From Cinclus cinclus (Eukaryota > Chordata > Aves > Passeriformes > Cinclidae): 64,000 nt of DNA. Under the pieces are notes generated by a model. That model had not been told where the DNA came from. It did no database searches and was given only the letters and a program-made list of their open reading frames with translations. Below are positions 12,201-24,700 of this stretch, in pieces. How positions within the stretch are numbered: position 1 is the first letter of the stretch; each line of letters begins with the position of its first letter. Both the position numbers and the translations under genes were made by a program. The stretch covers positions 8,179,334 to 8,243,333 of the forward strand of contig NC_085050.1 of NCBI RefSeq assembly GCF_963662255.1. The letters run 5' to 3'.

Positions 12201-15199
12201 CATTTAAGGTCACCTGATGGCTCATGTACATCAGGACAAGAACTTTATCATTAAATTCAGTCTGCAATTAGCCAGTGTGAGGTTTTCTGGCTGAGACTGA
12301 CACCCATTTGATCCTTTGGATGCCCATATACTCCTGCCAGTCACTGACAGCCTGGAGAAAGCATCCAGGCCCTTCTGCAGTCCTCCTGGAAAAGTGTCTG
12401 GCACGTGGAGCCTGGGAGGGTGAGCTATTTCCCTGGATTGGCCACTTCTTCTGGGTGTTCAGCAGGCTGTGCCTGGGCACTAGGACTGCCCTTGGGCCCG
12501 TCCTTCCTGAAAAGAAAGGTACAGAAACACCTCTGCCTTTCTGCTGGGTCTGTAAGCCAAGTGTTAATGGGGAAAAAGGTTCATATACTGTAGGAATGGA
12601 GACCCCAAATTTAGTTTTGCCTGAGGCTTTAGGGGTTGGCCCCTTAGGAAGGGTGTTCCCCTGCCCTAAGCTGGCTTCCATCAGACTTTAATAAAACCCC
12701 AGCCTTGTACTGTCTGACATTTATTGCTCACAGCCACCCCTTCACCTTGAGACAGACATTTTGGATGTTCCCAGCATAATCCTGGTGTATTGTTTGTTTG
12801 CAAGGAAGGAGCAGATCTAAAATGCAGTTTGCTACTTTGTTACATCAATACCACCACTGTGATGAAATTACATAGGAACCCTGTGTAAAAGCCTCAAGGT
12901 CAGTAACAGATAATTTTGTGATAACAAATCCAGCAGTCCAGAAGAAATCTTGGGATTTACAAAAAGAAAAGCAAAAGATAAAATGAATACATACAAATTG
13001 GTTCTCTTAATTTTGGGCCAATTTTCATGCTTCCAATCATGTTAGCTAGAAATTATAGCAGGAAATAGTGCAGAAATTGTATTACATCTGAAAATCTGAT
13101 AACTCCAGAAAGCTGAGGCTTTTAATGAGTTGCCTTTCATTGTTTCAGTAGATAAAACATGAAGAGCTCTACCACAAAGACTCCAGCAGCCTGTAGTCAA
13201 AGAACTCCATCAGCTTCTTAGAGTTCAGCTGATTAATTTACTCTGGTGAATCAAAGGTCGCATCTACATCACAAAATTCATCACATTTTGATGCAGATTT
13301 GGGTGAGTTTGATGTGTCTCATTAAGCAAATCAGACACTGGGCTCACACACACAGATGGCTTCTCAAACGCTTCCTGAGGAAGTGACTGTGGAGCTCAAG
13401 GGCCCTAGGTGTGATCTCAGAATCAAATCAGTTTTGTGGTGTTTTGTGAAGTTTAGCATGGAAAGCAAAGCAGGAGAGATGTGCAAGGATGCCTACAGAT
13501 GAGCAGAGGGAGAGAGACTGAGTGGATGAACTGGCTGGAGCAGTGAGCCAAGATATTGTGCTCCAGATCTAATGCTCTAGAGGTTCTTTCTGTAACAATT
13601 GCTTCAGCTCCACACATCCCAGGAATCAATATGTGCCACCAGAGTACAAACAATAAATCTTGTGAGGTGATACAAAAGCAGCTTGCTTAAAACAACATAT
13701 ATCCATGCTGAACAGCTTTGGAAAATTGGACCTTGAGGACTCAGCATGCTTTGGGATATATTGCTTTGTGAATTTTGTTCTCTGTTTGATGGAGCCATTA
13801 TTCAAGCCATGGCAGTATTTTCCATTATGTATCCATGTTTGGAGCCACTGAGAAAAGATCTCCTCCCGATGGAAATGTAGTGTGCAAACTACCCAAATGC
13901 TATTTTTGGGAACAGCATGTGCAGAACAATTGTTTGGGACTTTACAATAGGCCCTGCTGAAAAAGTGACACTCTGGCTGGGAAAGGTTGAAGGAAACAGA
14001 AGGGCTCCAGCCCATTCCTTGAGGACAATTATATCAAAAAGATATTTAGAAAAGCAAGCTGGGGGTTTAACTTGCAGAAATTTGTGGGTGAAACATCTTA
14101 AGATGAATTTTAATGAATGAAGAGATAAGCAGGTGCTGCCATACTCAGCAGCCCAAGTCTATCCATCAGGAACCTCTAAGGAAGTGGGAAGGGACAAGGC
14201 TTCAGGCTGACTCCTGTCAAACCTGGTATGAAGTGCTGGAAACTGGGTCTGGGAAAATTGTGGAGAGGGGTTGAACAAACCAACAGCTTCCTCAGCATGC
14301 AGATTCCATAGACAGAGAGGGCATTCCTTAGGGTGTCCTTAAAAGGGTCTTCTTCTAGGGACTGAAAATATTGTGGATGAGACAAAAAGTGCCTAAGCAG
14401 ATGACAAGTGGGATTTAAGCTGTGTTAAGCTGATACATTTTCTTGGAAAACAAGTTCTTTTGTATCATTTTAAGTTAAAATGTTGGCATTTGCAGGGCTT
14501 AGCTAGAATATAAACCATTTATTTTCTTTATTGTCTGGAAAAACTTGACTAGGCTAGTGCTGTTTTAGGCTCTGTTTTGGGACGCTGGGAGTGGTCTTCT
14601 GGAATGGATTAACCTGTACTATGAATCAATTCCTTCATCATGCTTTTAAGATAACTGTAAAGTAATAAGCTCCTTAGTAGAACCAGATTCTGAAATATTA
14701 GGAGCTTCCAGACAAAGCATCAATACCTGTGGCTGCCCTACAATAAAGCACATGCAAGATCACTCAAGAATTTGAACTGTGTGAGAAGGGCCTGAGGCTG
14801 TCAATGTCAAGCTGTCTGTCTGTCATAGTCTGGTTTCTTTTTGTTTCAGAGTGATTTGTTTTGTCAATGTCTTGAGTTCATTTGGACTTCTGAGTCTTTC
14901 CTGTGCCTGCTGTCTCTTTGGCTGCCACATTTGTGTAGGCAACCAGGCTGAAACACTTGCTGATGATTATTTTGTTTCCATGCATTTGTTAGCATGATGC
15001 GATTCCACATTGCTCCCTGAGTTTTTACTAAATTTAAGCTAGAATTTGCCTCTCTCTGAGTTTGAAAACCCCATTCTTAAATACTTATAATGGAAATTAG
15101 GCAACTATATCTTTCACCTGTCTTTCTGAGTCATCTAACTTTATACAGGGGCTCATCACTGTGTGGAACCCATGAATCTTTGTCTTTCATTGATTTCAG
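6276..15199. other. Intergenic DNA without a recognised gene
   Basis: I see no recognisable gene or RNA in these 8.9 kb. Points of note are a minus-strand 68-codon frame with a hydrophobic leader-like start (8810-9016), a run of 19 C (10856-10874), and a stretch at about 12276-12733 with faint LTR-like features. No CR1 copy was recognised. Confidence 0.6.
10856..10874. repeat. Poly(C)/poly(G) homopolymer, 19 bp
   Basis: There is an uninterrupted run of 19 C on the plus strand between CCAAA and AAACAAAC. The length is likely to vary between individuals and between reads. The opposite strand is a G run able to form a quadruplex. Confidence 0.9.
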
Positions 15200-15778
15200 C
15201 TTCTTGATCAGCTCTCATCACCAGATTTCAACAGAAATGTAAGTGCTGAGGCTGGAATTCTGTCACAGTTATTCAAGGCCCGCTCGTTTTTCCCTTTGGG
15301 TATTTTCTAGAATATCTTCTTATACATAATGTAACTCCTTCTCCTTAGGCTTCTGTTTCACAGTTCTCCAAAGCCTTGGCGCTTCCTTCCGTGTCAATAA
15401 AGGTTGGCATGCTTTCAGTCACAGTGCTTTGGAGCTTTATTCTTTTGTGCTGAAAGAGTCACTGCTAGAAAATGCCTGAGGAAAGCACAGCTATATGTGA
15501 TAAGGAAGGTTTATGTCATTGGGAAGAGAAGCTTATCTTAAGCAGTGTTCTAATAATTAGGTTTTATTGGGTTTTTGTTGTTTCTGCCCAAGAAGAGTCT
15601 AACAGTGGTGGTAAGGACTGAACTGGAAAACACAAATGAAAGTGCAGAAAGAAAATTACATATGTTTGCTCAGCTTGCTGGCAAGGGCATCAAGAAGTTG
15701 AAAAAGAAAATTTGGTCAACATTTTCAGCTTTAGCAGCAACTTATGTTTTCATTGAGGAACATGGTTTTTCAAGCTGA
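15200..15778 (+). other. Possible three-exon coding segment, unrecognised
   Basis: Three segments flanked by splice-like signals are all in the same phase. Segment 15200-15238 has acceptor TTTCATTGATTTCAG, donor AAT|GTAAGT and 13 codons. Segment 15349-15402 has acceptor CTCCTTCTCCTTAG, donor AAG|GTTGGC and 18 codons. Segment 15593-15778 has acceptor TTGTTTCTGCCCAAG and 61 codons, then TGA. All three lengths are multiples of three and none contains an internal stop. The last part is lysine-rich (KGIKKLKKKIW) and then hydrophobic. I recognise no family, no start codon or upstream exon is evident, and the second donor is weak. This may be coincidence, a relic or part of a lineage-specific transcript. 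Confidence 0.15.
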
Positions 15779-18700
15779 CACTGTTCTATTGAGTTTCTGA
15801 ATAAATAATAGTTGATGATACAAGTTACAGATCATTAATGATCCATTGTGGCTGAGGGGGAATAGAAATGCCAGTGGAGGAATGTGCTGCAAGCAATTGC
15901 ATCCAAGAGACCCAGGTGCCCACCTGCTCCTGGAATAGATGTGGAGAACTCAGGGTTTAGGGAACAAAACACCAAGAGGCAGTGGAAGTGATTGAAATTC
16001 TTGAGGACCTGTGCTGTTGCTGGGGAACAGAATAGCAGCAGTGGGACAAGTTGAGTCCAGTCCTTCAAGACATTAAGTGGGCATGGCTCATCAGCCACAC
16101 TGTTTGTGTATGAATGGTGCTATCTTAGAGGCTTCAGCTAAACTGGGATACCCACACAAGAGGGGCAGACTGGAATATATTAAAATCCAGAGGCATGGAG
16201 ATAGAAAAGAAAGGATACAGAGACCACCAATGCATTGTTCCCACGCTGCCAGTGCTCCCAGCACTGGGAGTTCAGGGAGACAAGGGAGCACTCCAAATTC
16301 TGTCAGGCTTCCACCAGGGTACAGCAGCTAGTCAGTGCCATTCTGGGCTCTCCATCCTGTCCCCTGAATGGCCAACACTGACTGTACAAAAGCTGAATAA
16401 AGGAAAAGGAAGAGCTCAGCAATCTCTGTCCCAGAGCTTTGCAGTATCCTGAGAAAAAGAACGGATCACCTTCCATAGTTTTAGAAGAGGGAGTTGTCCC
16501 CCTTGATGGTGGGGAGGAACAGCATTTTATGTGCTAATAGGCTGGGTTACAGTGCTTCCCCACTACTTATTACCACTGCAGAAAATGCACATCTTTTAAG
16601 AGCTACTCCATGTATTGCTGTCTGAGAATTGAACTAACTTCATGACACTGGCATCCAAAAATATGGGGCCTTACAGACAGCTAAGGCACAATTGCAGGGC
16701 TCAGTTCAGATTTTGGTGTGTCAGTTCCTCTCAGGCAAGTGTGGTCAACAATCAGGTTCGGCCTCTCAAAGAAGAATAAGTGGTAGGAAGAGAAAAAAAG
16801 TGTATCCTTTCATCCAGCAGTGACCTCTGTGGACATTTGGGAACCCAAGTGCATTGTTTGGCCTCAGTGCTCAGCCTCAGAGAGCCAGTAAGACCAAACT
16901 GATGGATAGGAGGGAATGACAGTAAGTATATCTGTGTGCTTTTGGATCTGCAAACATCTTTATACAAATATAATTCAGCTGGTAGAGGCTTGCAGAGCAT
17001 TGTTTCTGGTGGTATTACCTCCTTTGCTTTTGGGATCTGTTTGATTTCCTGCAGAAGACATGTGGGGCTGTGTCATGCACTTAGTCTCTGCTTCAGAGCC
17101 ATTAGCATGCTTGGTACAATTATAAATGCACTGAGCAATAGTTCAGACCTTATGACATTTAGTTTCTTTCACTCTGGCAAACCTTTCAGACATGGAAGTA
17201 CAATATTCAGCCCCACATCCGAAGTCCTGAAGAGATCATTTTTTTTCCTGGCTGAAATGACACTTTCAGCAGGATCTGTTTCTCTTCAAGCAAAACAAAG
17301 AGATTATTGGGTCAATAGCTCTTCAATTTGCAAATCTCAGACTTTTGAATTTGTTTAAGGAAGAAAGCTGCACAAACATGTATCTCAGCCAATTGCTCAC
17401 ACACCACTGTACTGATATAGCGTGCTGTCTTGAAGTCAGCCATCAGTTGTAAATAGATTTTGGCTAACATGAAAATGTCTGATTTGGTCTTTGAATTTCT
17501 ACTTCTTGCTCACCAGTATCTGAAACCTTTGGAGCTTTTCCCCCTGAAGTGGTAAAATGGATGGTCAAGGTCAGGCTTGTCTTGGACACAGTCCTGTTTG
17601 CTTTACAAAAACTGTATTTAATGTCCTTGTTCACCGAGCACTGCAGTGCTCTTATAATTCAAGGCCTTTTCTCTAATGCCATCTTTGAGCACCTGCTCCA
17701 CATCTTCCTGTTCCCTGGATAAGCAGTTCTGCTCATCTGTCAAGTCAGTGAGTAGAAAGATCCATTTGTAGGGTTGCTGAACCCATTGTAAAAAGCACAC
17801 TTCAAATCTGCTGTTTACAATACTTTAATTCTAGGAGGGTTACAGGAAGGCTGCAGCAGAAGACAGGAATGGGAAAGATAACACAGCTGATGATTCAGAA
17901 GCAAAATTCACCACTACAAAAGATCTGTATGCATTATGTATAGGATAGGCTGGCACTGCTTCTTTGAAATCACTCTGCCATTATGTTTTGGCTGCTCTTC
18001 TATAAGTCTGCAGAGAAGTGGGAGACAAGATGATGCAGCAGAAGGGATGTGTGAGAGTCTGGGCAGAAGGCCATTTTGATGGGTTACATGAATCTAAAGG
18101 AATAAACTGGATGTCTCCTGTGCTTTTCACTGAATGCCATTTCTCAAGGTTTACCTGAGGTTAGTTAAAAACCTGGTCCCTGCACATGGAAATGGAGCAG
18201 AGTTGGAGAGCTACATTTCTCTTTAAGCAGGAAGGAGCTGTGCCTGGTCTCATGGGATAGGTGTGTCCATAAATTCTTTACACAAGAAGGCAAAGGCTTC
18301 TCACTTCTTAACCCAACTATGTGAGGCTCTCTTTCTGTGCCATGAGCTCAACACCTGCCAAACTCCCTGCTCATCAGCATTTTCACTGAGGTCAGTCCAT
18401 TTCCTGCTGGAGGTTCTGTGCATGTGCTGGTAGGGACTTGCTTTGCAGCTCCCTTGCTGTGAGATGCACAGCCTCTGGCTCTTCTAGAAGCATGTACCTG
18501 GTATGTACAGTCATTTAATTTGCCCCCCTGTTTGATTTCTGTGTTGAACTCTCAGTGTTGTTGACTTGTAGCAATTACAGAGTTTTCTGCCAATTAGGCA
18601 GTGGAGATGAGCAGCAATGGGCTCCCAAACTGCCCTTCTGATACTCTGGCTGCTCAGTGCACTGCTGAGCTGCCACAGGCTATTGCAGAGCTGTTGGCAC

Positions 18701-21700
18701 TAGCATTTTTCTTCTGCTTGCTGAGGGCTTTTGGGTCAGCCTACAGCCTCACAAAATCTATTCAAGGAAAAATTAGAGTTGAAGCTAGTTCTTGCATAAA
18801 GGCAACAGAGAGAAAAAGGCCAAAAAATACCCATTCTTCTGTAACGATTGTCAGGAAAGAGGAATTTTGTCTCTACATTAAAAACACCATTATAGTTCAC
18901 TGGGGAACACAATGTGGTGTTCTTCACTTATGTAGGGCTCACAGATACAGCTTCTGGGCTCATCAGAAGCCAACTCAGCCTCCAGAGCACTTTCGGCAAC
19001 ACCTGTAATCCCCATGTGCCCCACTTCCCAATCAATTGACTGAAACTCAGATTCCCTTTTGTTAATGCCTGCCTAGTTTCTCTTGGAAAGCAATTTGGGT
19101 TAATAGCTGCCCTATCAATTTGCAGTGACCTGTAGGATGGGGGCACCAGATTTCAGGTGGTAGCTGAAACTTCTGTTTTTCAGAAATAAAAATAAAAATC
19201 ACTCTACTGCAAAACCCAGTGTAGACCAGTTTCCACTGTCTAAATGCCAGAAGTGCTCACACCCAGCAGAACAGAGTAAAAGGGCTACCAGCAGGTCTCA
19301 CAGCAACCAGCACAACCCTGCACCATCCTGCTTGCTCTAGAAAGTGGATGTTAATGTTACATATTTATGCTGCCTTCTTTTGATTTGTAGTTCCGTAGAG
19401 TCATCTCTCTGTCATCTGACTTGGCTGTGCCTTTTTTTTTTTTCTTTCTTACTTTTTCTTCTTTTTGGTCACTGTTGACAGTTCTGGTAAAGCAGAAGTT
19501 TCCCAATTCTTCATACTGTTTTGCCATGTCCTGCTGGTAGTATCTCTCCTAGATATTAACTGAGCTTTGTGTAGCAAAATACTCACTATACCCATACTTC
19601 ATTATCTGCAATTAAATCTGCAGATAAGCCTTCTTTTATCTACTGATAACTTCTGTCTTGAGACTTGCCTGAAGAAATCTTTGAACTATAAGCACAAATG
19701 AGGACTGGATTTACCAGGAAATGAGCCCTCTCACGTAGCTTGTATTTTTTACGGTTATGATAATGATGTCTTTTATTTTCAAACATGCCTAAATAAATGG
19801 ATGTGTCAGTGATCACATAACCAAGACTGCCAACTTCCCAACAAGGCAGATAAAACAAATTCTCCCCAGTATCAGGATGTGGGGAGAGGAATAGAAGCTA
19901 CATAGCAGAAGAAGGTGTGATGATCATTGTGCACCTTGTGATGCATAACCAAAGTTGGCATAAATTACAGAGCAAGCTAAACTCCTTCAGGAGAGGTTAG
20001 GCTTGTGGTGGTAGGGAACCTCACCATGCACATCCTGCACTCAGAGCAGGGCCTCAGACTTCTGGCTGGCACCATCAGGGCTGCAGAACTGAGCCCTCAG
20101 GCAGCAAACGCCATCAACAAAAGGCTGAGCTAAAAATCACCCCAAATGCATCTTCTGGATGGTTTTCCTAGCCAGTCAGCACCACTTCAGTCTTGTCAGG
20201 TGCCCATCTCACCCATCTTGCCTTTTCTGATCGGGCTCTGCTGCCCTGAGTAACCCAATGAGCCAAGCCAGGGAGGCCAGAGAAAATGGAGAGGTAAAAC
20301 TGTGGGCACTGTGAGAAAGGGCTCCCCAAAAATACCTCAGGTGTGTGCTTAACACAGGAGAACCTTCTAACACTGCTAGAACCAGTAATGCAAGGGTTCA
20401 AGGAAAAAGAACATGTAACTGGCATCATCCTCCATGAGACAAGTGACACCAAAATTAGAAGAAATAAAAATAATATCTCTCTAACTTTGTGGCCTCCTCT
20501 AGTTTGCTCCTAAAAAGGCCCTCTTTAAATTTCCTGTCACCCCATAAGCCATTTTCTTATTTATCATGAACAAGAAGTAAATGCAAAGACCTTCTTGATT
20601 TCAGTGCTCCCTTGAGGAATTTTAGCATTGACAGGAATTTCAGTGGCATTGCATCTTCTGAGGACATGAGCCTTTTCCAGGCTCCATGATGCAGGTTGGA
20701 TCTGCTATGATCAAGGCTGGTCCTTCATCTCACTTATCTCCATACCAGCTCACACTAGCTAAGGCCAAAGTCAGCAAAGCTGGTCCAGACAACTAATCCC
20801 CATCCAATGACCCCCTATGATTTTTTTTCTAGTTCAGCTGGCACTTTTCTAATCTGTGCCAAAACCTGCCAGAAGGGTCAGTCCATTCTGCAGGCAGGCT
20901 TGTTGTACCTGTGTACACACTTCAATCCAGCACAGTGGAAGTGTTTGTTCCTCACTCCATGCTTAAATTATATCTCAGCTCTCCTGGACCCAAATAGGGT
21001 AAATTATCAAGGATAAAGCACATCTGGTTAGATGTAAACACTCCATGCAAATCGATGTTCCTGTTTACAAGGGCTCTTGGCTTTCTCCCCTACATAGGTA
21101 GTTTAATTTCACTCCTTAGAAGACAACAGTGAAATGTGATACCAGATTTTTAAGCTTTTATCCATTTTAATTTTCCAGAAATGGTTTTCAGTGTAACATT
21201 CTCAACAGGAAACAATAACACACATAATCACAAGGCCCTTGATAATGATGAAAGTAGATTCACTGCCAGCAGCTATTATGCTCATTTGGGGACTGTGAAA
21301 AACACTACACACACTTTTGTTTGGGTGAGATAAAGGGCAGTTTTACCCCGAAAAAGAGATGTTAGGATGGCATTTTCTTATTCATCAACTTTGCTCCTTG
21401 CTCGTGTCACATGTGCTGATGTTAGGGGAGACAAGTAAAATTGTGCTACCTCGGGGTTTTAACTGCTGTCTACCTTGCAGTGTCAGATACACTCCATGGT
21501 TCATTATCACCCAAACTGAATCATTACCACTCCCTGCACGGCTCCTCAGACCAGCACCTCAGCCCTCAGGAGAAGTGCAGTGGATCAGAGGAGCTGGGAA
21601 ACTTGCAGTGAGTTGTGTCCAACCAGGCAACTCCACTCTGCAGCCAGCAGCCCAGTGGGGTTAGCGGGGTTGTCCCTTCTCTGCACTGTCACCTGAATGA

Positions 21701-24700
21701 GTGACTGTCCCCACATGTGTCTGGGACAGCCAGCACAAGGAAGGGCAGCGGTGCTCCCCTGAGAAGCAGAAAACGTGACCCCCTGCACCCTCATGTGTCA
21801 TTTGGATAAAGTAGCATCTCGGGGGTAGATTAAGGTGGTCAGCTGCTGGTTTCCAATATGCACCTAAGAAATAGCATGGCCTTTGTCACCCCCATGACAC
21901 AGCTCTCTGAGCCACCTGCTGATGATTTTCCTCCTAAAACAGGACAATGGGGGAAGTGCTGGTACTTATATGATGAGATTCATCAAAAGTGGTTGACATG
22001 AGAACTGAAAAGTGATCATAGTCACAACTTTCTGTCTTCATCATCAAGTTCATCCTTGTAGACCTTTAAAATCAATCTGGAATGTAAATACAATTATACA
22101 ATATTTACTTGTCTGTAGTGCTCATGGTCCAAAGACATTTTAGGAATAAGATAGAAATGGAATGTCGAAGCATTAGAAATCATCTTTTCAAGTAAGTTTT
22201 TAATCTATTTGTTAATACATCCAAAACCCCATTAATTTTATCATCAGGCAGAAGCAAATTTATTTAATAGCCATAAACTCGTCCCTAGTCATTAATGATC
22301 TGTTTTTTACATTTGCAATTTCCACTGAATTCACTGGGAATTTTAAAAACTCAAAGCTTCAGAAAGCTCAGAATATCAAACTGCAAACATCTTTACATGT
22401 AATTATTTTCTTCTGGCTTTCATTATATAAGGAACAAAGCCTATTAATTCAATATATTTTGGGACTGGAACATCAGATATACAGTAAGGACAAAGTTACA
22501 TCTAAACTCCTGTTGCTTGAAGAAACTGCTTATTTGAAAATTAAAACTTAAATGAATATACAGCTCTTAACATTGTGTAACTTCAACCACAAAGACAGAC
22601 AAAATATCACTGTATTTTTCATGTAGAGAAATTCCACAAAACTAAGAAAGAAAATAAAAGGAACAAAGGACATTGTATAAAACCTTTCCCTCTTTCTCCT
22701 GGTATTAAATAGAATGAAAATTGATCTGCCTTAGAGACCAAGGGTTGCAGTAAGATAAAACTGGCAGAGGCAGTATCTAATAATGGTGGAAAAGAGAAGG
22801 TTTAGTAAAAAAATCAGCAGCAAATCCAAATGCTGTATTTATTTCAATAAATTTCACCCTGCTATTTCACATATGATGACCCAGAAGCAAAGCCCACTTC
22901 CTTATCTGCTAAGCCTTTGTGTTCAGGGGAGCCTTAAAATGATTCTCACTTGTAATGGTACGAGAGCTCCGAAAACATCCCAGCTCACAGCTCCTGCCCC
23001 ACAGTTCTGGAACTTACCCTACGTCATGTGTGCTGTTCAGCAGCACCTGCACATCCCTACTGACAGCTGTAGTACACAAATAAACCAGCCTGGTAGTGTC
23101 TGGGAAATCTGTCTGTGCAACTCACAAATTCTGTTTGATATTGAAGACCTGCTATATGTTGCTTGAATTACAAGTTCTCTTTAAAATGTAGGGCAGATGT
23201 TACTTTTCTGTCTCTTAGCATCTCTTTATAGGACAAAATTGTGCCCAGAGGGCATGATACAGTGCCAGAATTTGGTGGTCACTTAATCTTGACAATCTTC
23301 TGATGGCATGGCAGTACCTTCCTACAATAATGAGTGATCTCTGAGCAGTCTGAGTGTTACATGTGTTTTCATGCCATCCTCCTTGAAAGCATAAAATCAC
23401 AACCAGAATGCCACAGGGAGCTTGTGATCACCAGGACCCCTTTGAGCTGCCATGACCACACAATATGAGGTATCACTTTCTCCTGTTGGCTGAAAATTGT
23501 CATGAAAGCCAAGCTAGTACACCCCTGCATGGGGCTCAGTGCAGCACACTCTCTCTTCTGTAATTCAAAGCAAAAACAAAAAGCAGCTGTTTTGCTTCAG
23601 AAGTGGCTCCAAGTATCCAGCTTTAGACAGCTCTAGAAATGTAAGATGATTTGGGTTCAGCTTCCTAGTGTGAACATCCCTGGCTCAGTGATGCCAAGAA
23701 CCAAACCAGCATGTCTGCAATAAAACAGATCTAACAAAGATTGCTCCTGGCATTGCTCTGCTGTCACACCAGCACCAAATATCGTTTCAATCATGTTTGA
23801 ATCAGTTTCATTAGTTCAGTCAGACTTCATTTTTTCAGTGCATGGGGTCTTCTTGAAATAAGACACATTAACTTCATCCTAATTTATAGCCCATGGGTTG
23901 GTTTCACTGGTTTGTAAACTGAACTCCTACACATTTTTCCTTCCTTATGGTCGTATTTTCTGTCCTCTTCCTTCCAAGAGCTGCCTGTCTGATCAGTCCA
24001 TGTGCTGTGTAGGCTAGTTAAAGATTAACACAGCCAAACTGTGGCAGTGTAAATCTTGAACATGCATTGAAACATACAAAACAGTTTTACAAAACAAGTT
24101 GCACAAGCAGTTCATGAAAAAGGTTTGCTCATAATATTTCTCTTTCTTTGTTTCTATTATCAGTCAATGAACAGAGGTGTGGGCTGTTGGCAGTTTTACC
24201 TTCTTGTAATTCAGTGTTAAATGCAAAACCCACATTGAGAAACTAGAATATGCTCTCTCCAGTCATACCCTGTTCACGAAGGGGGGGATGGAGGAATATC
24301 TGTAAGAATTTGCCCAACACTAAATCCCAACTCTGGTCACTTAAATAGCCCCAGGACATGTTTTTCAGCCTGAAAGGAGGGTCAATATTTGTTCTTTGGG
24401 CATTAGAGAATCAATCCTAAATGCTTAGAGTAAAATTCTATGGGAAAAGCCTACGCTAATATGATACTGGACAAAGCTGCCACATTTTATAGCGAGGTAC
24501 AAGCCTGTAAGGAATGTTAACCATGGCATTGGGCAGAACTTTTGCACAGCCTTGGAAAATCCAAATCTTTGTGTTAATCTGTGGAGCAGGAGGTACTTGC
24601 ATCTTCCTCAGCAGGAATCTATCTACAGATGTTAGACAATTTGGGTGGAAATGCAAAAATTTAATTTTTTTAGTTATTCTGTGTTTTATCATCCAGCTGC

